Origin: Bacteroidaceae bacterium
GTDB taxonomy: Bacteria > Bacteroidota > Bacteroidia > Bacteroidales > Bacteroidaceae
NCBI GenBank assembly: GCA_024401275.1
Contig: JAKSLJ010000008.1
Location: forward strand, 41,757-105,756
Reading direction: 5' to 3'
Length of the DNA stretch: 64,000 nucleotides
The position numbers and the translations under genes were made by a program. Shown piece after piece: positions 19,770 to 28,414 of this stretch (the stretch's first letter is position 1; each line of letters opens with the position of its first letter). Below the pieces are notes generated by a model that had not been told where the DNA came from, made no database searches, and was given only the letters and a program-made list of their open reading frames with translations.

Positions 19770-22399
19770 CAGTTCTTCTTTTCAATAACGATTCTCATGA
19801 AGATGTCAGACTTCACCCAACCAATCTTACCGTCAGGCAGTTCAATCTCCTTCCAGTCTTTCATTGCATCGTCAATAATGTCGATGTGGGTGCCTTCATG
19901 AATTGTTGCCACATCAGAGCTGCCAGCCTCAGGAGCCTTCTTAATGACAGCCTCTTTTGCCGTTACGATAGCGCCCTTGTTATTGTTGATGAAATATGAC
20001 TGCTGAAGGGCAAAGACTATGCTCAAGACGAAAAGAACCAAGGAAAGGAATGTCGCCCAGAAACTAATCTTGCGAAGAAGCAGGTTTGGAGTGAACAAAT
20101 ACACGAGGAAGGCTGCAAGGCTGAGAAGAATCATCACGATGGAGAAAATAGCCCAGCCATAGATGGAGAACATGTAAGTAAGACTCTTATACCAAGTGAC
20201 AAAGAACATGTCGGCTGCCGGCAACTGCTTATCGACAGTATTTGTACGGACATAGTCGAGATTGTGCCTTACATCTGCGTCTGCCGGATTATAGAGATAC
20301 GCCTTCTCGTAGTTGAGAAGAGCTTTGGTAATCTGGTTTGTGCGATAGTAGGCATTGCCAAGATTGTAGAACAATTCCGGGCTGTCGCCAGCCTTCAAAG
20401 CCTGCTCGTAGAGAGTGATTGCCTGCTGGTAATTGCCTGACTGATAGGCTGAATTGGCAGATTCGATAGTCGTTGCCGCATGAGATGCCTGTGAGGCAAA
20501 AGTCATGGCGAAGAACAGCATCAGGGTAACAGTCAAGGCAGAAGCCGACTTTGAACGCATCTTCAACGAATCTTCTATCTCCGTTATCGCAGTAACAGCC
20601 ATGTCATAAATATTCTTCATACTTGATTTTTCGTCTTGTGAAGGTGCATAACGAGCAAACTCGCACTCGGAAATGGCATCCGTGAATTTCTCGACTGAGT
20701 AAGAATTGCAATTATGGTCGAGCAACTGATCCTGGATATTTTCCTTTGAAAGATTCTCAACCGGAATGTTAATCTTGTCAGCGGCATAGCCCCAAAGTGC
20801 GCGGAGAACTTCGTCATAGAACTCGTCTTTCTTGCGCAAACGCATGAGAACAGCTGCCTTCTGGAGTTTCTTTGACGCAACCTTGTTGGCTCTGTTAGCC
20901 TTCATTCGGACAACATCGACACGCTCAAGAGCACGCTTGCGGAAGATGTAGAGCAGAACGAAGAAGGTAACGAGAAGCAGCAACATTATTATAATGTAGC
21001 CTACGGAAAGGAAGAAGCTGTCGTTATTGTGGAATTCTATCTCCTTGAAATGCTTGATGGAATAAATGTCGGAATTGCGAAGTTCCTCCTGATAAGACTC
21101 TGCAGAGGAAGAGGAAGCATCAGCCTCGTCAACCTTGAGCTTCATGTCGTTGCTCTTTATTGTCTTGTAGCCACTGGTCTGAGTGTCGTAATATGTAAAC
21201 TCAACAGCAGGAATAGTGAAATTGCCCTTATTCTGCGGAACAGCAATGAACTCGTAAGTCATGCTGCCTTCTACGCCGGCATTCGTGTTCTGAGTGTTGT
21301 CCGTAACCTTCGGATCGTAAACCTCAAAGTCCTTAGGGAAATTGACGGTAGGCTGCTTTACGAGCTTCATATTGCCGACACCGGAGAGTGAAACCCTAAC
21401 GGTAACAGGTTCGCCAGCCTTAACCTGGCTCTTTGAAATGGCTGCATTCATGTTGAAATGGCCAACACCGCCAGAGAAATTTGCCGGACGCTGAGGCAGC
21501 GGAACAACATTGACGGTAAGAGCTGGAACTGCTATGTCCATCTCTTCCTCATGATAAGTGGAGCCAGGATTGAACATCTGCTCGATAGGATCCACATTAT
21601 TATGATGGACAACGCGATTTATCTGAACGCTACTGCCTGGAACAGTGAGTTTTCCTGTGCTTTGCGGATAAACAATATACTGCTTCCAAACGGCACATTT
21701 ATATGCCTTGCCGTTAACGCTTTCCGTAGTCCACTGCGCTGTCTTAGGCTGTTCAATCTCATAGATTGTAAAGTCCTGGACATTAGGCATCTTAAGGTCA
21801 GAAGGAACCGTAATCTGCGACGCTGTATAAAGCTTGTATGTGAGTTTTATAGGCTCCTGCTCAACAACGGTGTTCTTGTTTGCCGTTACTCGGATGAAGA
21901 CATTCGAAGAGTTGGCTGGAGCAGAACTTACTGCGGCATTGTCTGACTGCTGGTGCTGCTGTTGTTGCGGATTTCGCATGTAAGGAGCTGACTGTGGCTG
22001 ACCGCCCTGCATGTTATTGCCGGAACCGCTAACCTTTACTTGGACAGCACGAGAAGTGAGTGTCTTACCCCCTACCCTAATATTTACAGCAGGAATAGTG
22101 TAAGAACCTGGCTTGGCAGCAAAGAATACATAAGAAATGCGCGCGCTGCTGCTGCTTGAAGTATGACCGTTGATTATCTGATAACTAGACTGCGTGGACA
22201 TATAAGGTCCGGCAATTTCCTCAAGACCTTCCGGAATTTTTCCGCTGAACCTCACATCGGAGATGTCGTCTGAGGAAACATGATACTCAACACGGAAATT
22301 ATCACCTGTTGGAACATTTCCAGGAGCACTTACCTGCACCTGAGCATTGATTGCGACAACAAGCAGCAATAATATGTAAAGAGAAAATATTCTTTTCAT
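19769..22399 (-). CDS. BatD-BatE fusion protein
   Basis: The protein has 876 aa. Residues 1-613 are BatD: signal peptide (1-19), beta-sandwich repeats of the oxygen-tolerance family (VPTGDNFRVEYHVSS), a membrane helix (about 460-485) and a cytoplasmic tail. Residues 614-876 are BatE: an internal signal-like segment (MRSKSASALTVTLMLFFAM), TPR repeats (SANSAYQSGNYQQAITLYEQAL), two membrane helices, and a C-terminal SH3-like domain (VATIHEGTHIDIIDD). In Bacteroides fragilis these are separate genes of the aerotolerance operon. The internal Met at 20560 could still serve as a separate start. Bat proteins work with MoxR in the envelope under oxidative stress, though their molecular task is unclear. 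Confidence 0.88.
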   Translation of the reverse strand: MKRIFSLYILLLLVVAINAQVQVSAPGNVPTGDNFRVEYHVSSDDISDVRFSGKIPEGLEEIAGPYMSTQSSYQIINGHTSSSSSARISYVFFAAKPGSYTIPAVNIRVGGKTLTSRAVQVKVSGSGNNMQGGQPQSAPYMRNPQQQQHQQSDNAAVSSAPANSSNVFIRVTANKNTVVEQEPIKLTYKLYTASQITVPSDLKMPNVQDFTIYEIEQPKTAQWTTESVNGKAYKCAVWKQYIVYPQSTGKLTVPGSSVQINRVVHHNNVDPIEQMFNPGSTYHEEEMDIAVPALTVNVVPLPQRPANFSGGVGHFNMNAAISKSQVKAGEPVTVRVSLSGVGNMKLVKQPTVNFPKDFEVYDPKVTDNTQNTNAGVEGSMTYEFIAVPQNKGNFTIPAVEFTYYDTQTSGYKTIKSNDMKLKVDEADASSSSAESYQEELRNSDIYSIKHFKEIEFHNNDSFFLSVGYIIIMLLLLVTFFVLLYIFRKRALERVDVVRMKANRANKVASKKLQKAAVLMRLRKKDEFYDEVLRALWGYAADKINIPVENLSKENIQDQLLDHNCNSYSVEKFTDAISECEFARYAPSQDEKSSMKNIYDMAVTAITEIEDSLKMRSKSASALTVTLMLFFAMTFASQASHAATTIESANSAYQSGNYQQAITLYEQALKAGDSPELFYNLGNAYYRTNQITKALLNYEKAYLYNPADADVRHNLDYVRTNTVDKQLPAADMFFVTWYKSLTYMFSIYGWAIFSIVMILLSLAAFLVYLFTPNLLLRKISFWATFLSLVLFVLSIVFALQQSYFINNNKGAIVTAKEAVIKKAPEAGSSDVATIHEGTHIDIIDDAMKDWKEIELPDGKIGWVKSDIFMRIVIEKKN

Positions 22400-22407
22400 T
22401 ATAAAAA

Positions 22408-22445
22408 TCTGTAAATCAGTAAATCAGTAAATCGGTAAATCAGTG
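22408..22445. repeat. Octamer tandem repeat between batBC and batDE
   Basis: Four to five copies of GTAAATCA (one variant GTAAATCG) fill the 48-base gap just before the batDE start. Confidence 0.8.
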
Positions 22446-22447
22446 AG

Positions 22448-24256
22448 TTACCAGTTTTTCTGCTTTGAAGTATTTCTGCGTCTTTGCTGAGCACGCTTGA
22501 CCTTTTCCTGCACAGCACGCTCTTGGTTCTTGGCAGCATTAAGGAGCTGTTCGGCATTTTCCTTGTTTATCTTTTCCTGCTTAGACTCCTCTGGATTTTG
22601 CTGATCCTTATTATCTTTGTTCTGGTCGTTATTCTTGTTTTGGTTTTTATCGTTTTTGTCGTTTTGCTTATTCTGATCTTTATTATTCTGATTCTTGTTC
22701 TGGTCTTGGTTCTGGTTGTTCTGATTCTTGTCCTTGTTTTGATTCTTCTGATTCTTCTGCTGATTCTTCAGAAGCTTCTGGCAGAGAGCAAGATTATAGC
22801 GCGTCTCATCGTTGGTAGGATCATTTCGCAGACTTGCCTTGTAAGCCTCGATAGCCTTCTCGTAATCCTTATGATTCTGCAAAATCACGCCAGCATTGTG
22901 ATACACCTGAGCCTTGCGCTTCTTGTCTTTCTGAACCTGCGCAGCCTTGTCAAAATAATCGAGCGCAAGAGAGTCATTGTCTTGCATCATCTTGGCACAT
23001 CCCATGTTGTAGAGTGCCTCCGGATTGTTGGGATTTCGCTCCAAAGCTTTCTTGTACTCGATGTCTGCCTTATCGAATTTCTGCGCACGATAATACTTGT
23101 TTCCACTACGGATGAACTGCCTGTCGTTCTGGGCATTAGCGCTAAAAGACGATGCTCCGAAAAGAACAAGCAGAAGTATAGCTTTTGCTATCACTTTATT
23201 GCCGATTTTCATTTTATCTGAATTTTCAGCAAGAGTCTTCCTTGATGCCATCTTAGAAAGTTTCGTGAAGAATCCGTTTGAGTTGTCTGAAATGAGGAGT
23301 TCTATCAAAAGGAGGAAGAGTATGAGCATGACAACTGGCTGGAACTGCTCTTCATAATCACTATAGACTACGCTTTCCATCTGACCTTTCTGCAAATGAG
23401 AAAGATGGTCATTAAGGAGTTCCTGAGCGCGGTTGTTGTTCTCTACATGAATGTAAGTGCCATGACCTGCCTCAGCAATCTTTCGGCACATATCCTCGTT
23501 GAGAGAAGACATTACTTCGTTGCCCTCATTATCTCTCATGTAGCCACCTTCGCCAGTTGGCACAGGCGCTCCCTTAGTAGAACCGACACCGAGAACGAAC
23601 ACATTAAATCCTCTCTTAAATGCCAAAGCAGCAGCTTCTTCCGCACCGCCTTCATGGTCTTCGCCATCGGTAATGAGAATAATGGCTTTTCCTATGCCTT
23701 CCTGCTTCGTAAAGCTCTCCATACTGAGGTCGATAGCATCGGCAATATTCGTTCCCTGAGCGGCAATAAGCTCCGGGCTTATGCTCTGCATAAACATCTT
23801 GGCAGAAATATAATCGCCTGTAATTGGAAGCTGAACATAAGCATCACCGGCAAATACCACCATGCCGACCTTGTCTTTATTGAAATGATCAACAAGATTC
23901 TCTATCAAGAGCTTTGTCTTGTCCAAACGAGAAGGCACTACATCTTCTGCTCGCATAGAGTTACTGATATCCATTGCTATCATTACCTCGATGCCGTTTC
24001 TTTCTTCCTTACTTACCTTCGTTCCCATCTGCGGACGAGCCAAAAGAAGAACAAGCAGGGAGAAAATCAAGAGAATGATGCTGAACTTTATGTTCTCCCT
24101 GAGCAGGGACAACTGAGGCATCATCCTATAAACCAGTTCTTTGTCGCCAAGCTTATGCAAAGCTTTCCTGCGCTTGTAATAAGTTACCAAGCGAAGTGCA
24201 ATAAAAGCTGGTATCAGCAGTAGCAAATATAAATATTCTGGTGAAGCAAATTTCAT
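22448..24256 (-). CDS. BatB-BatC fusion protein
   Basis: The protein has 602 aa. BatB part: two N-terminal membrane helices (about 8-27 and 56-74), a von Willebrand A domain with MIDAS motif MDISNSM (Asp96, Ser98, Ser100), and a third helix (about 307-323). BatC part: an internal signal-like helix (starting at Met349, AILLLVLFGASSFSANA), two to three TPR repeats (SGNKYYRAQKFDKADIEYKK, about 382-500), and a long Asn/Gln/Lys/Asp tail (KNQQKNQKNQNKDKNQNNQ and more). In Bacteroides batB and batC are separate. Met349 (codon near 23212) could be an alternative start. The antisense of the tail gives an L/I/V-rich false ORF. Confidence 0.88.
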   Translation of the reverse strand: MKFASPEYLYLLLLIPAFIALRLVTYYKRRKALHKLGDKELVYRMMPQLSLLRENIKFSIILLIFSLLVLLLARPQMGTKVSKEERNGIEVMIAMDISNSMRAEDVVPSRLDKTKLLIENLVDHFNKDKVGMVVFAGDAYVQLPITGDYISAKMFMQSISPELIAAQGTNIADAIDLSMESFTKQEGIGKAIILITDGEDHEGGAEEAAALAFKRGFNVFVLGVGSTKGAPVPTGEGGYMRDNEGNEVMSSLNEDMCRKIAEAGHGTYIHVENNNRAQELLNDHLSHLQKGQMESVVYSDYEEQFQPVVMLILFLLLIELLISDNSNGFFTKLSKMASRKTLAENSDKMKIGNKVIAKAILLLVLFGASSFSANAQNDRQFIRSGNKYYRAQKFDKADIEYKKALERNPNNPEALYNMGCAKMMQDNDSLALDYFDKAAQVQKDKKRKAQVYHNAGVILQNHKDYEKAIEAYKASLRNDPTNDETRYNLALCQKLLKNQQKNQKNQNKDKNQNNQNQDQNKNQNNKDQNKQNDKNDKNQNKNNDQNKDNKDQQNPEESKQEKINKENAEQLLNAAKNQERAVQEKVKRAQQRRRNTSKQKNW

Positions 24257-24270
24257 ATTTTCTTTTTCTG

Positions 24271-25266
24271 TTATGGCAATCTACGAAGCCATGTCTGACG
24301 AAGTAGAATTTCCGCTATCAACAACAGCGTAGCAATAAGAGCGAAAAGCTGATAAGCTTCGTTCTTGCGTGAAAAATTCTTTATATCAATCTTGGATTTC
24401 TCCAAGGCGTCAATTTCCTTGTAAATAGAAAAAAGCTGAGCTGAGTTTGATGCTCTATAATACTTGGCATCAGTCATTTGTGCTATCTGAGCCAAAGACT
24501 TTTCATCAACCTGGTCTTTTGTGTGAATGTACTGAATTGTACCGCCAACCTGAACCGGCACTGTAAGAAGTTCACCACTGTAAGCCGCTATCGTATAAAC
24601 GCGAATGCCGTAAGTCTTGGCAATCTTCGCTGCCTGCATCGGAGAAATCTCACCACAGTTGTTGCTTCCGTCGGTCAGAAGAATAACGACCTTGCTCTTT
24701 GCCTTGGAATCTTTCAGACGAGAAAGAGCATTCGCCAATCCCATGCCAATAGCAGTTCCATCTTCAATGATTCCGGCTTCTGCTATTTCCGTACCTACAC
24801 TTCTAAGAAGATTAAGGAGTGTGGCATGATCAGTAGTCATAGGACATTGCGTGAAAGCCTCTGCGGCAAACACGGTCAATCCGATGTTGTCATCAGGACG
24901 ATTATTGATGAAGTCGGCAGCCACTTCCTTTGCAGCAGCAATACGAGAAGGCGACATATCGGTGAGCGTCATACTTGTGGAAACGTCCATTGCAAGCATG
25001 ATGTCAATGCCTTCGGTTGTTCTTGTTCCCCATGAGCTGCTTGTCTGAGGGCGTGCAAGGATAATGATGAGCAGCGAAATCATAGCGACTCTCAATGCAT
25101 TTGGCAGCCACATCAAGCGCTGTCGCAAAGACTTCGGGAGCTTTGAATACCCAGAGGTATCAGCAACGGTCATCGTAGCCGATCTCCTTGCGCTGCGTAT
25201 CAGATACCAAACATAAGGTATGAGCAGCAGGAACAATAACAGATATTCTTTATTTGCGAAAATCAA
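24271..25266 (-). CDS. batA: BatA, VWA-domain aerotolerance protein
   Basis: The protein has 331 aa. N-terminal membrane helices (about 7-23 and 57-72) and a C-terminal helix (about 307-323) frame a von Willebrand A domain. The MIDAS motif is MDVSTSMT, followed by the conserved Thr (EDGTAIGMGL) and Asp (LLTDGSNNCG). It is paralogous to BatB encoded next to it, with 14 bases between. In Bacteroides fragilis the bat operon contributes to survival in air. The protein is thought to form a membrane complex with BatB that is remodelled by the MoxR ATPase. The specific client is unknown. Confidence 0.92.
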   Translation of the reverse strand: MIFANKEYLLLFLLLIPYVWYLIRSARRSATMTVADTSGYSKLPKSLRQRLMWLPNALRVAMISLLIIILARPQTSSSWGTRTTEGIDIMLAMDVSTSMTLTDMSPSRIAAAKEVAADFINNRPDDNIGLTVFAAEAFTQCPMTTDHATLLNLLRSVGTEIAEAGIIEDGTAIGMGLANALSRLKDSKAKSKVVILLTDGSNNCGEISPMQAAKIAKTYGIRVYTIAAYSGELLTVPVQVGGTIQYIHTKDQVDEKSLAQIAQMTDAKYYRASNSAQLFSIYKEIDALEKSKIDIKNFSRKNEAYQLFALIATLLLIAEILLRQTWLRRLP

Positions 25267-25286
25267 AGTTCAATCAGTTTTTATTA

Positions 25287-25345
25287 TTTTGAGGTAATTT
25301 CAGCCTTATTACCTTATAACCTTTATAACCTATTACCTTATAACG
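25287..25345. repeat. AT-rich repeat between batA and the upstream bat gene
   Basis: TTACCTTATAAC occurs twice, with the related TTTATAACCTA between, filling most of the 86-base gap. Confidence 0.65.
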
Positions 25346-25352
25346 TCAAGAA

Positions 25353-26411
25353 TTACAATAGATTAAGAAACAGCCATCCGACATAAACTACCAATAATGA
25401 ACCTACTAACGAAAGGACGGTTATCACTACGGTGTAAATGCGGCGCCAAAGAGTCTTCTGCTTTTCTTCTTCCGACTTCTTCGGTTTCTGTTCTTCTTCC
25501 TTCTTATCCTCTGGCTTAGTTTTCGTTACGAACTCAAGCGCATTGGCAAGATTCATGTCGTTCTCATTGAGTGGCATCTGGAACTTGGCAAACTTAACGA
25601 GGTCTGCGGTCTCAAAAAGTTGCTTCAGTTCATTGACCATTGTTGCTTTGTCCTGTTTGCTCAAAGCCTCAATAATCTCAGAAGTTACCATCTCCTTCGC
25701 ATCGAAACCGAAGCGAGCTGCAATATAGTTTCTCAGCGTATCAGTAAGATTTGAGTAATATTCTTTCTGATTCTCAGAGTGCGAAAGGTTATTTTCCTTT
25801 ATGGTAACAATTTCCTTTACAGCTTGCTCGTAAGGCGTAAGCTTCTTGCGGAAAGAGAACTTCAGGTTCAATGGCTTGTTTTCCTTCCTTCTCTTGTAGA
25901 AATATGCTGCGAAAACGAAACAAAGCAGAGCCAACAAAGCAAGGAGAATGAGAGTGCGCCATTCAGCCATGTCAAAAGGCGGATTCTGCACATCCTGTGG
26001 CGGGAAGAACTTTTCCGGATGAACAGTATCAACCTCACAAGTCAAAACCTTAAGGGCAAGGTTCTTTCCCGAATAGTCTTTTCCCGCAATCTTCACCTTC
26101 AACGCTGGAATGTAATACAAGGTATCATCAAATGAGGTGAGAGTATATTCGCGAGTTGTCTCTACGGAATTGTTGTCTATTTCCTTTGTTTCTTCTTTTC
26201 CATTATCAAGAACCTCAACTCCAGGAGTAATGTATTCGCTCTCCTTGAAGACCGGCATCTCTACCTTCTGTCCCTTCTTTGACTGGACTGTCACTTTCAG
26301 GTGAGCCTGTCTGCCAATGAAGACTTCAACAGAATCAATCTCTTGCTTCACGCTTTGGGCGAAGGAAAGAAATGGAAGAAAAGATAATATTATGAATAAG
26401 AATTTTTTCAT
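25353..26411 (-). CDS. Bat operon membrane protein (BatD-like N-terminus)
   Basis: The protein has 352 aa. It has a signal peptide (1-18), then a periplasmic beta domain of about 130 residues resembling one BatD unit (VEVFIGRQAHLKVTVQSKKG). A membrane helix follows (about 155-171), then a cytoplasmic helical domain (EYYSNLTDTLRNYIAARFG, residues about 205-300), a Lys/Glu-rich linker and a last membrane helix (about 330-350). A protein of this layout is regularly encoded between the DUF58 and batA genes in Bacteroidetes. It has no established function. Its place suggests it bridges the cytoplasmic MoxR/DUF58 pair and the periplasmic Bat domains. Confidence 0.75.
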   Translation of the reverse strand: MKKFLFIILSFLPFLSFAQSVKQEIDSVEVFIGRQAHLKVTVQSKKGQKVEMPVFKESEYITPGVEVLDNGKEETKEIDNNSVETTREYTLTSFDDTLYYIPALKVKIAGKDYSGKNLALKVLTCEVDTVHPEKFFPPQDVQNPPFDMAEWRTLILLALLALLCFVFAAYFYKRRKENKPLNLKFSFRKKLTPYEQAVKEIVTIKENNLSHSENQKEYYSNLTDTLRNYIAARFGFDAKEMVTSEIIEALSKQDKATMVNELKQLFETADLVKFAKFQMPLNENDMNLANALEFVTKTKPEDKKEEEQKPKKSEEEKQKTLWRRIYTVVITVLSLVGSLLVVYVGWLFLNLL

Positions 26412-26440
26412 TAAGCTTTACAACTTATAATCTCACACCC

Positions 26441-27313
26441 TTATTTAGCTCTTTGCTTGAAGAGTTTCGTCAGTGCTACGACATAATCGTCTGTAGTGGA
26501 AACAGATATATTATCCACCTTAGACTTGTTGAACACAGCCTGTAGCGTTTCTTGTCTCCGATTCCAAGCTACGGCGTGAGCTGTCCTGACATCACGATTT
26601 GCAGTGTCAATATACGAAGACTTGCCTGTCTCTGCATCTTGAACCTTTATCAAGCCTACATTCGGGAGTTCTTTTTGGAACTTATCGTAAACTTGTATGG
26701 CAATTACATCATGTCTTCTACCGCTGATATTAAGCGCTTTCTCAAAATTCTGCTCAGCGTAAAAATCACTCAACAAGAAGGTTGTAGAACGGCCTTTCAC
26801 CATTCTGTTCAACGATTCTAGGGCAACGGAAAGGTCTGTCTTATTGCTTTGTGGCTTGAAATCAAGCATCTCTCGAATAATATGCAATATGTGTTTGCGG
26901 CCTTTTCGTGCAGGAATAACTTTTTCTATTTTGTCGGAGAAAAAGATTACGCCAATCTTATCATTGTTCTCTATGGCAGAGAAAGCAATTGTTGCCGCAA
27001 TTTCCGTTGTTATGTCTTTCTGAAGCTGATGATGCAATCCAAAGTTCTGAGAGCCACTGACATCAACAAGAAGGAAAACAGTCAATTCTCTTTCCTCCTC
27101 AAAAACCTTCACGAAAGGATGATGGAAGCGGGCAGTAACATTCCAATCAATATCACGAACATCATCGCCATACTGATACTCACGAACCTCACTAAACACC
27201 ATACCTCTACCCTTGAAGGCAGAGTGATACTGACCTGCGAATATGTTCTTCGACAATCCGCGAGCCTTGATGTCAAGCTTTCGAACTTTAGCTAATAAAT
27301 CCTGAGAATTCAT
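26441..27313 (-). CDS. DUF58 domain protein
   Basis: The protein has 290 aa and is soluble. The DUF58 signature lies near residues 32-65 (GRGMVFSEVREYQYGDDVRDIDWN, of which REYQYGDDVRDIDW is the core). A VWA-like fold follows, with the metal site LLVDVSGSQNFG. DUF58 proteins nearly always sit next to moxR, as here, where its start overlaps the moxR stop by one base. They are believed to be adaptors between the AAA ATPase and its VWA clients. The same overlap style runs along the operon, showing translational coupling. Confidence 0.9.
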   Translation of the reverse strand: MNSQDLLAKVRKLDIKARGLSKNIFAGQYHSAFKGRGMVFSEVREYQYGDDVRDIDWNVTARFHHPFVKVFEEERELTVFLLVDVSGSQNFGLHHQLQKDITTEIAATIAFSAIENNDKIGVIFFSDKIEKVIPARKGRKHILHIIREMLDFKPQSNKTDLSVALESLNRMVKGRSTTFLLSDFYAEQNFEKALNISGRRHDVIAIQVYDKFQKELPNVGLIKVQDAETGKSSYIDTANRDVRTAHAVAWNRRQETLQAVFNKSKVDNISVSTTDDYVVALTKLFKQRAK

Positions 27314-28308
27314 TAAGGAACCTGTACTTTATTAAGTATCTCGGAAACAATATCTTCTGTACTGACATTTGTAGCTTCTGCCTCGTATGAAAGTCCGATA
27401 CGATGGCGAAGAACATCGTGAGCAATAGCACGAACATCCTCTGGAACCACATAACCTCTACGCTTCATGAAAGCATAGGTACGAGCAGCCTTTGCAAGAT
27501 TTATACTTGCACGAGGACTACCACCGAAAGTAATCATCGGCTTAAGGTTAACAAGCTGATAGCGTTCTGGATAACGAGTAGCGAAAACAATGTCAGCGAT
27601 GTACTGCTCAATCTTCTCGTCAATATAAACCTGATTAACGACATCTCTTGCCTTGAGAATATCCTCAGCCTTTGCAACAGGACGAACCTGTGTCTTTTCA
27701 CGGGAAATGTTCTGGCGGATGATAAGCTTTTCCTCTTCAAGAGAAGGATAATCTACAATGACCTTCAACATGAAACGGTCAACCTGAGCTTCTGGAAGCT
27801 GGTAAGTTCCTTCTTGCTCAATTGGGTTCTGGGTTGCCATAACGAGGAATGGCTTTGGAAGTGAGAATGTTTCGCTGCCAATTGTTACCTGACCTTCCTG
27901 CATGGCCTCAAGAAGAGCACTCTGCACTTTTGCTGGAGCACGGTTGATTTCGTCTGCAAGAACGAAATTGGCGAAAACAGGACCTTTCTTCACATGGAAT
28001 TTCTCATCCTTCTGCGAATAAACCATTGTACCGATAACATCGGCTGGAAGCAAATCCGGAGTGAACTGAATACGCGAGAAGTCTGCGTCAATAAGCTCTG
28101 AAAGTGTCTTGATAGCCAAAGTCTTTGCAAGGCCAGGAAGACCTTCCAAGAGGATATGACCATTGGAGAGAAGTCCAAGAATTAGACTCTCAACAAGATG
28201 CTTCTGACCAACAATAGTTTGGTTCAAACCCATAGTAAGGTTTTGAACAAATGCACTGTGCTGCTCAATGTTTTCATTAAGAGCACGAATATCTAATGAT
28301 TCTGCCAT
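27313..28308 (-). CDS. MoxR-family AAA ATPase
   Basis: The protein has 331 aa. Walker A is LEGLPGLAKTLAIKTL, Walker B FVLADEINR, and sensor 1 MATQNP; the C-terminal lid has RASINLAKAART. MoxR ATPases act as chaperones that remodel VWA-domain complexes. This one heads the operon moxR-DUF58-membrane protein-batA-batBC-batDE-queA, about 10 kb on the minus strand. A promoter box lies about 90 bases upstream. The protein is full length. Confidence 0.93.
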   Translation of the reverse strand: MAESLDIRALNENIEQHSAFVQNLTMGLNQTIVGQKHLVESLILGLLSNGHILLEGLPGLAKTLAIKTLSELIDADFSRIQFTPDLLPADVIGTMVYSQKDEKFHVKKGPVFANFVLADEINRAPAKVQSALLEAMQEGQVTIGSETFSLPKPFLVMATQNPIEQEGTYQLPEAQVDRFMLKVIVDYPSLEEEKLIIRQNISREKTQVRPVAKAEDILKARDVVNQVYIDEKIEQYIADIVFATRYPERYQLVNLKPMITFGGSPRASINLAKAARTYAFMKRRGYVVPEDVRAIAHDVLRHRIGLSYEAEATNVSTEDIVSEILNKVQVP

Positions 28309-28400
28309 TATTTGGTTACTGTTAACTGTATTTTCGTTTTATATTATTTGCTATTGCGATATGGTCGCGAATTGCTAAAAATGCTATCAATTAGCGACTG

Positions 28401-28408
28401 CAAAGGTA
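28401..28408 (-). promoter_or_regulatory. -7 element of the bat operon
   Basis: TACCTTTG on the minus strand, about 93 bases before the moxR start. The leader between them contains the inverted pair TTGCGATATGGTCGCGAA, a possible small hairpin or operator. Confidence 0.5.
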
Positions 28409-28414
28409 CAACAT

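Noticed and set aside
22484-23221. 245-codon hydrophobic frame on the plus strand
   Set aside because: It is the reverse of the Asn/Gln/Lys-rich BatC tail, which turns into L/I/V codons. The apparent membrane protein is an artefact.
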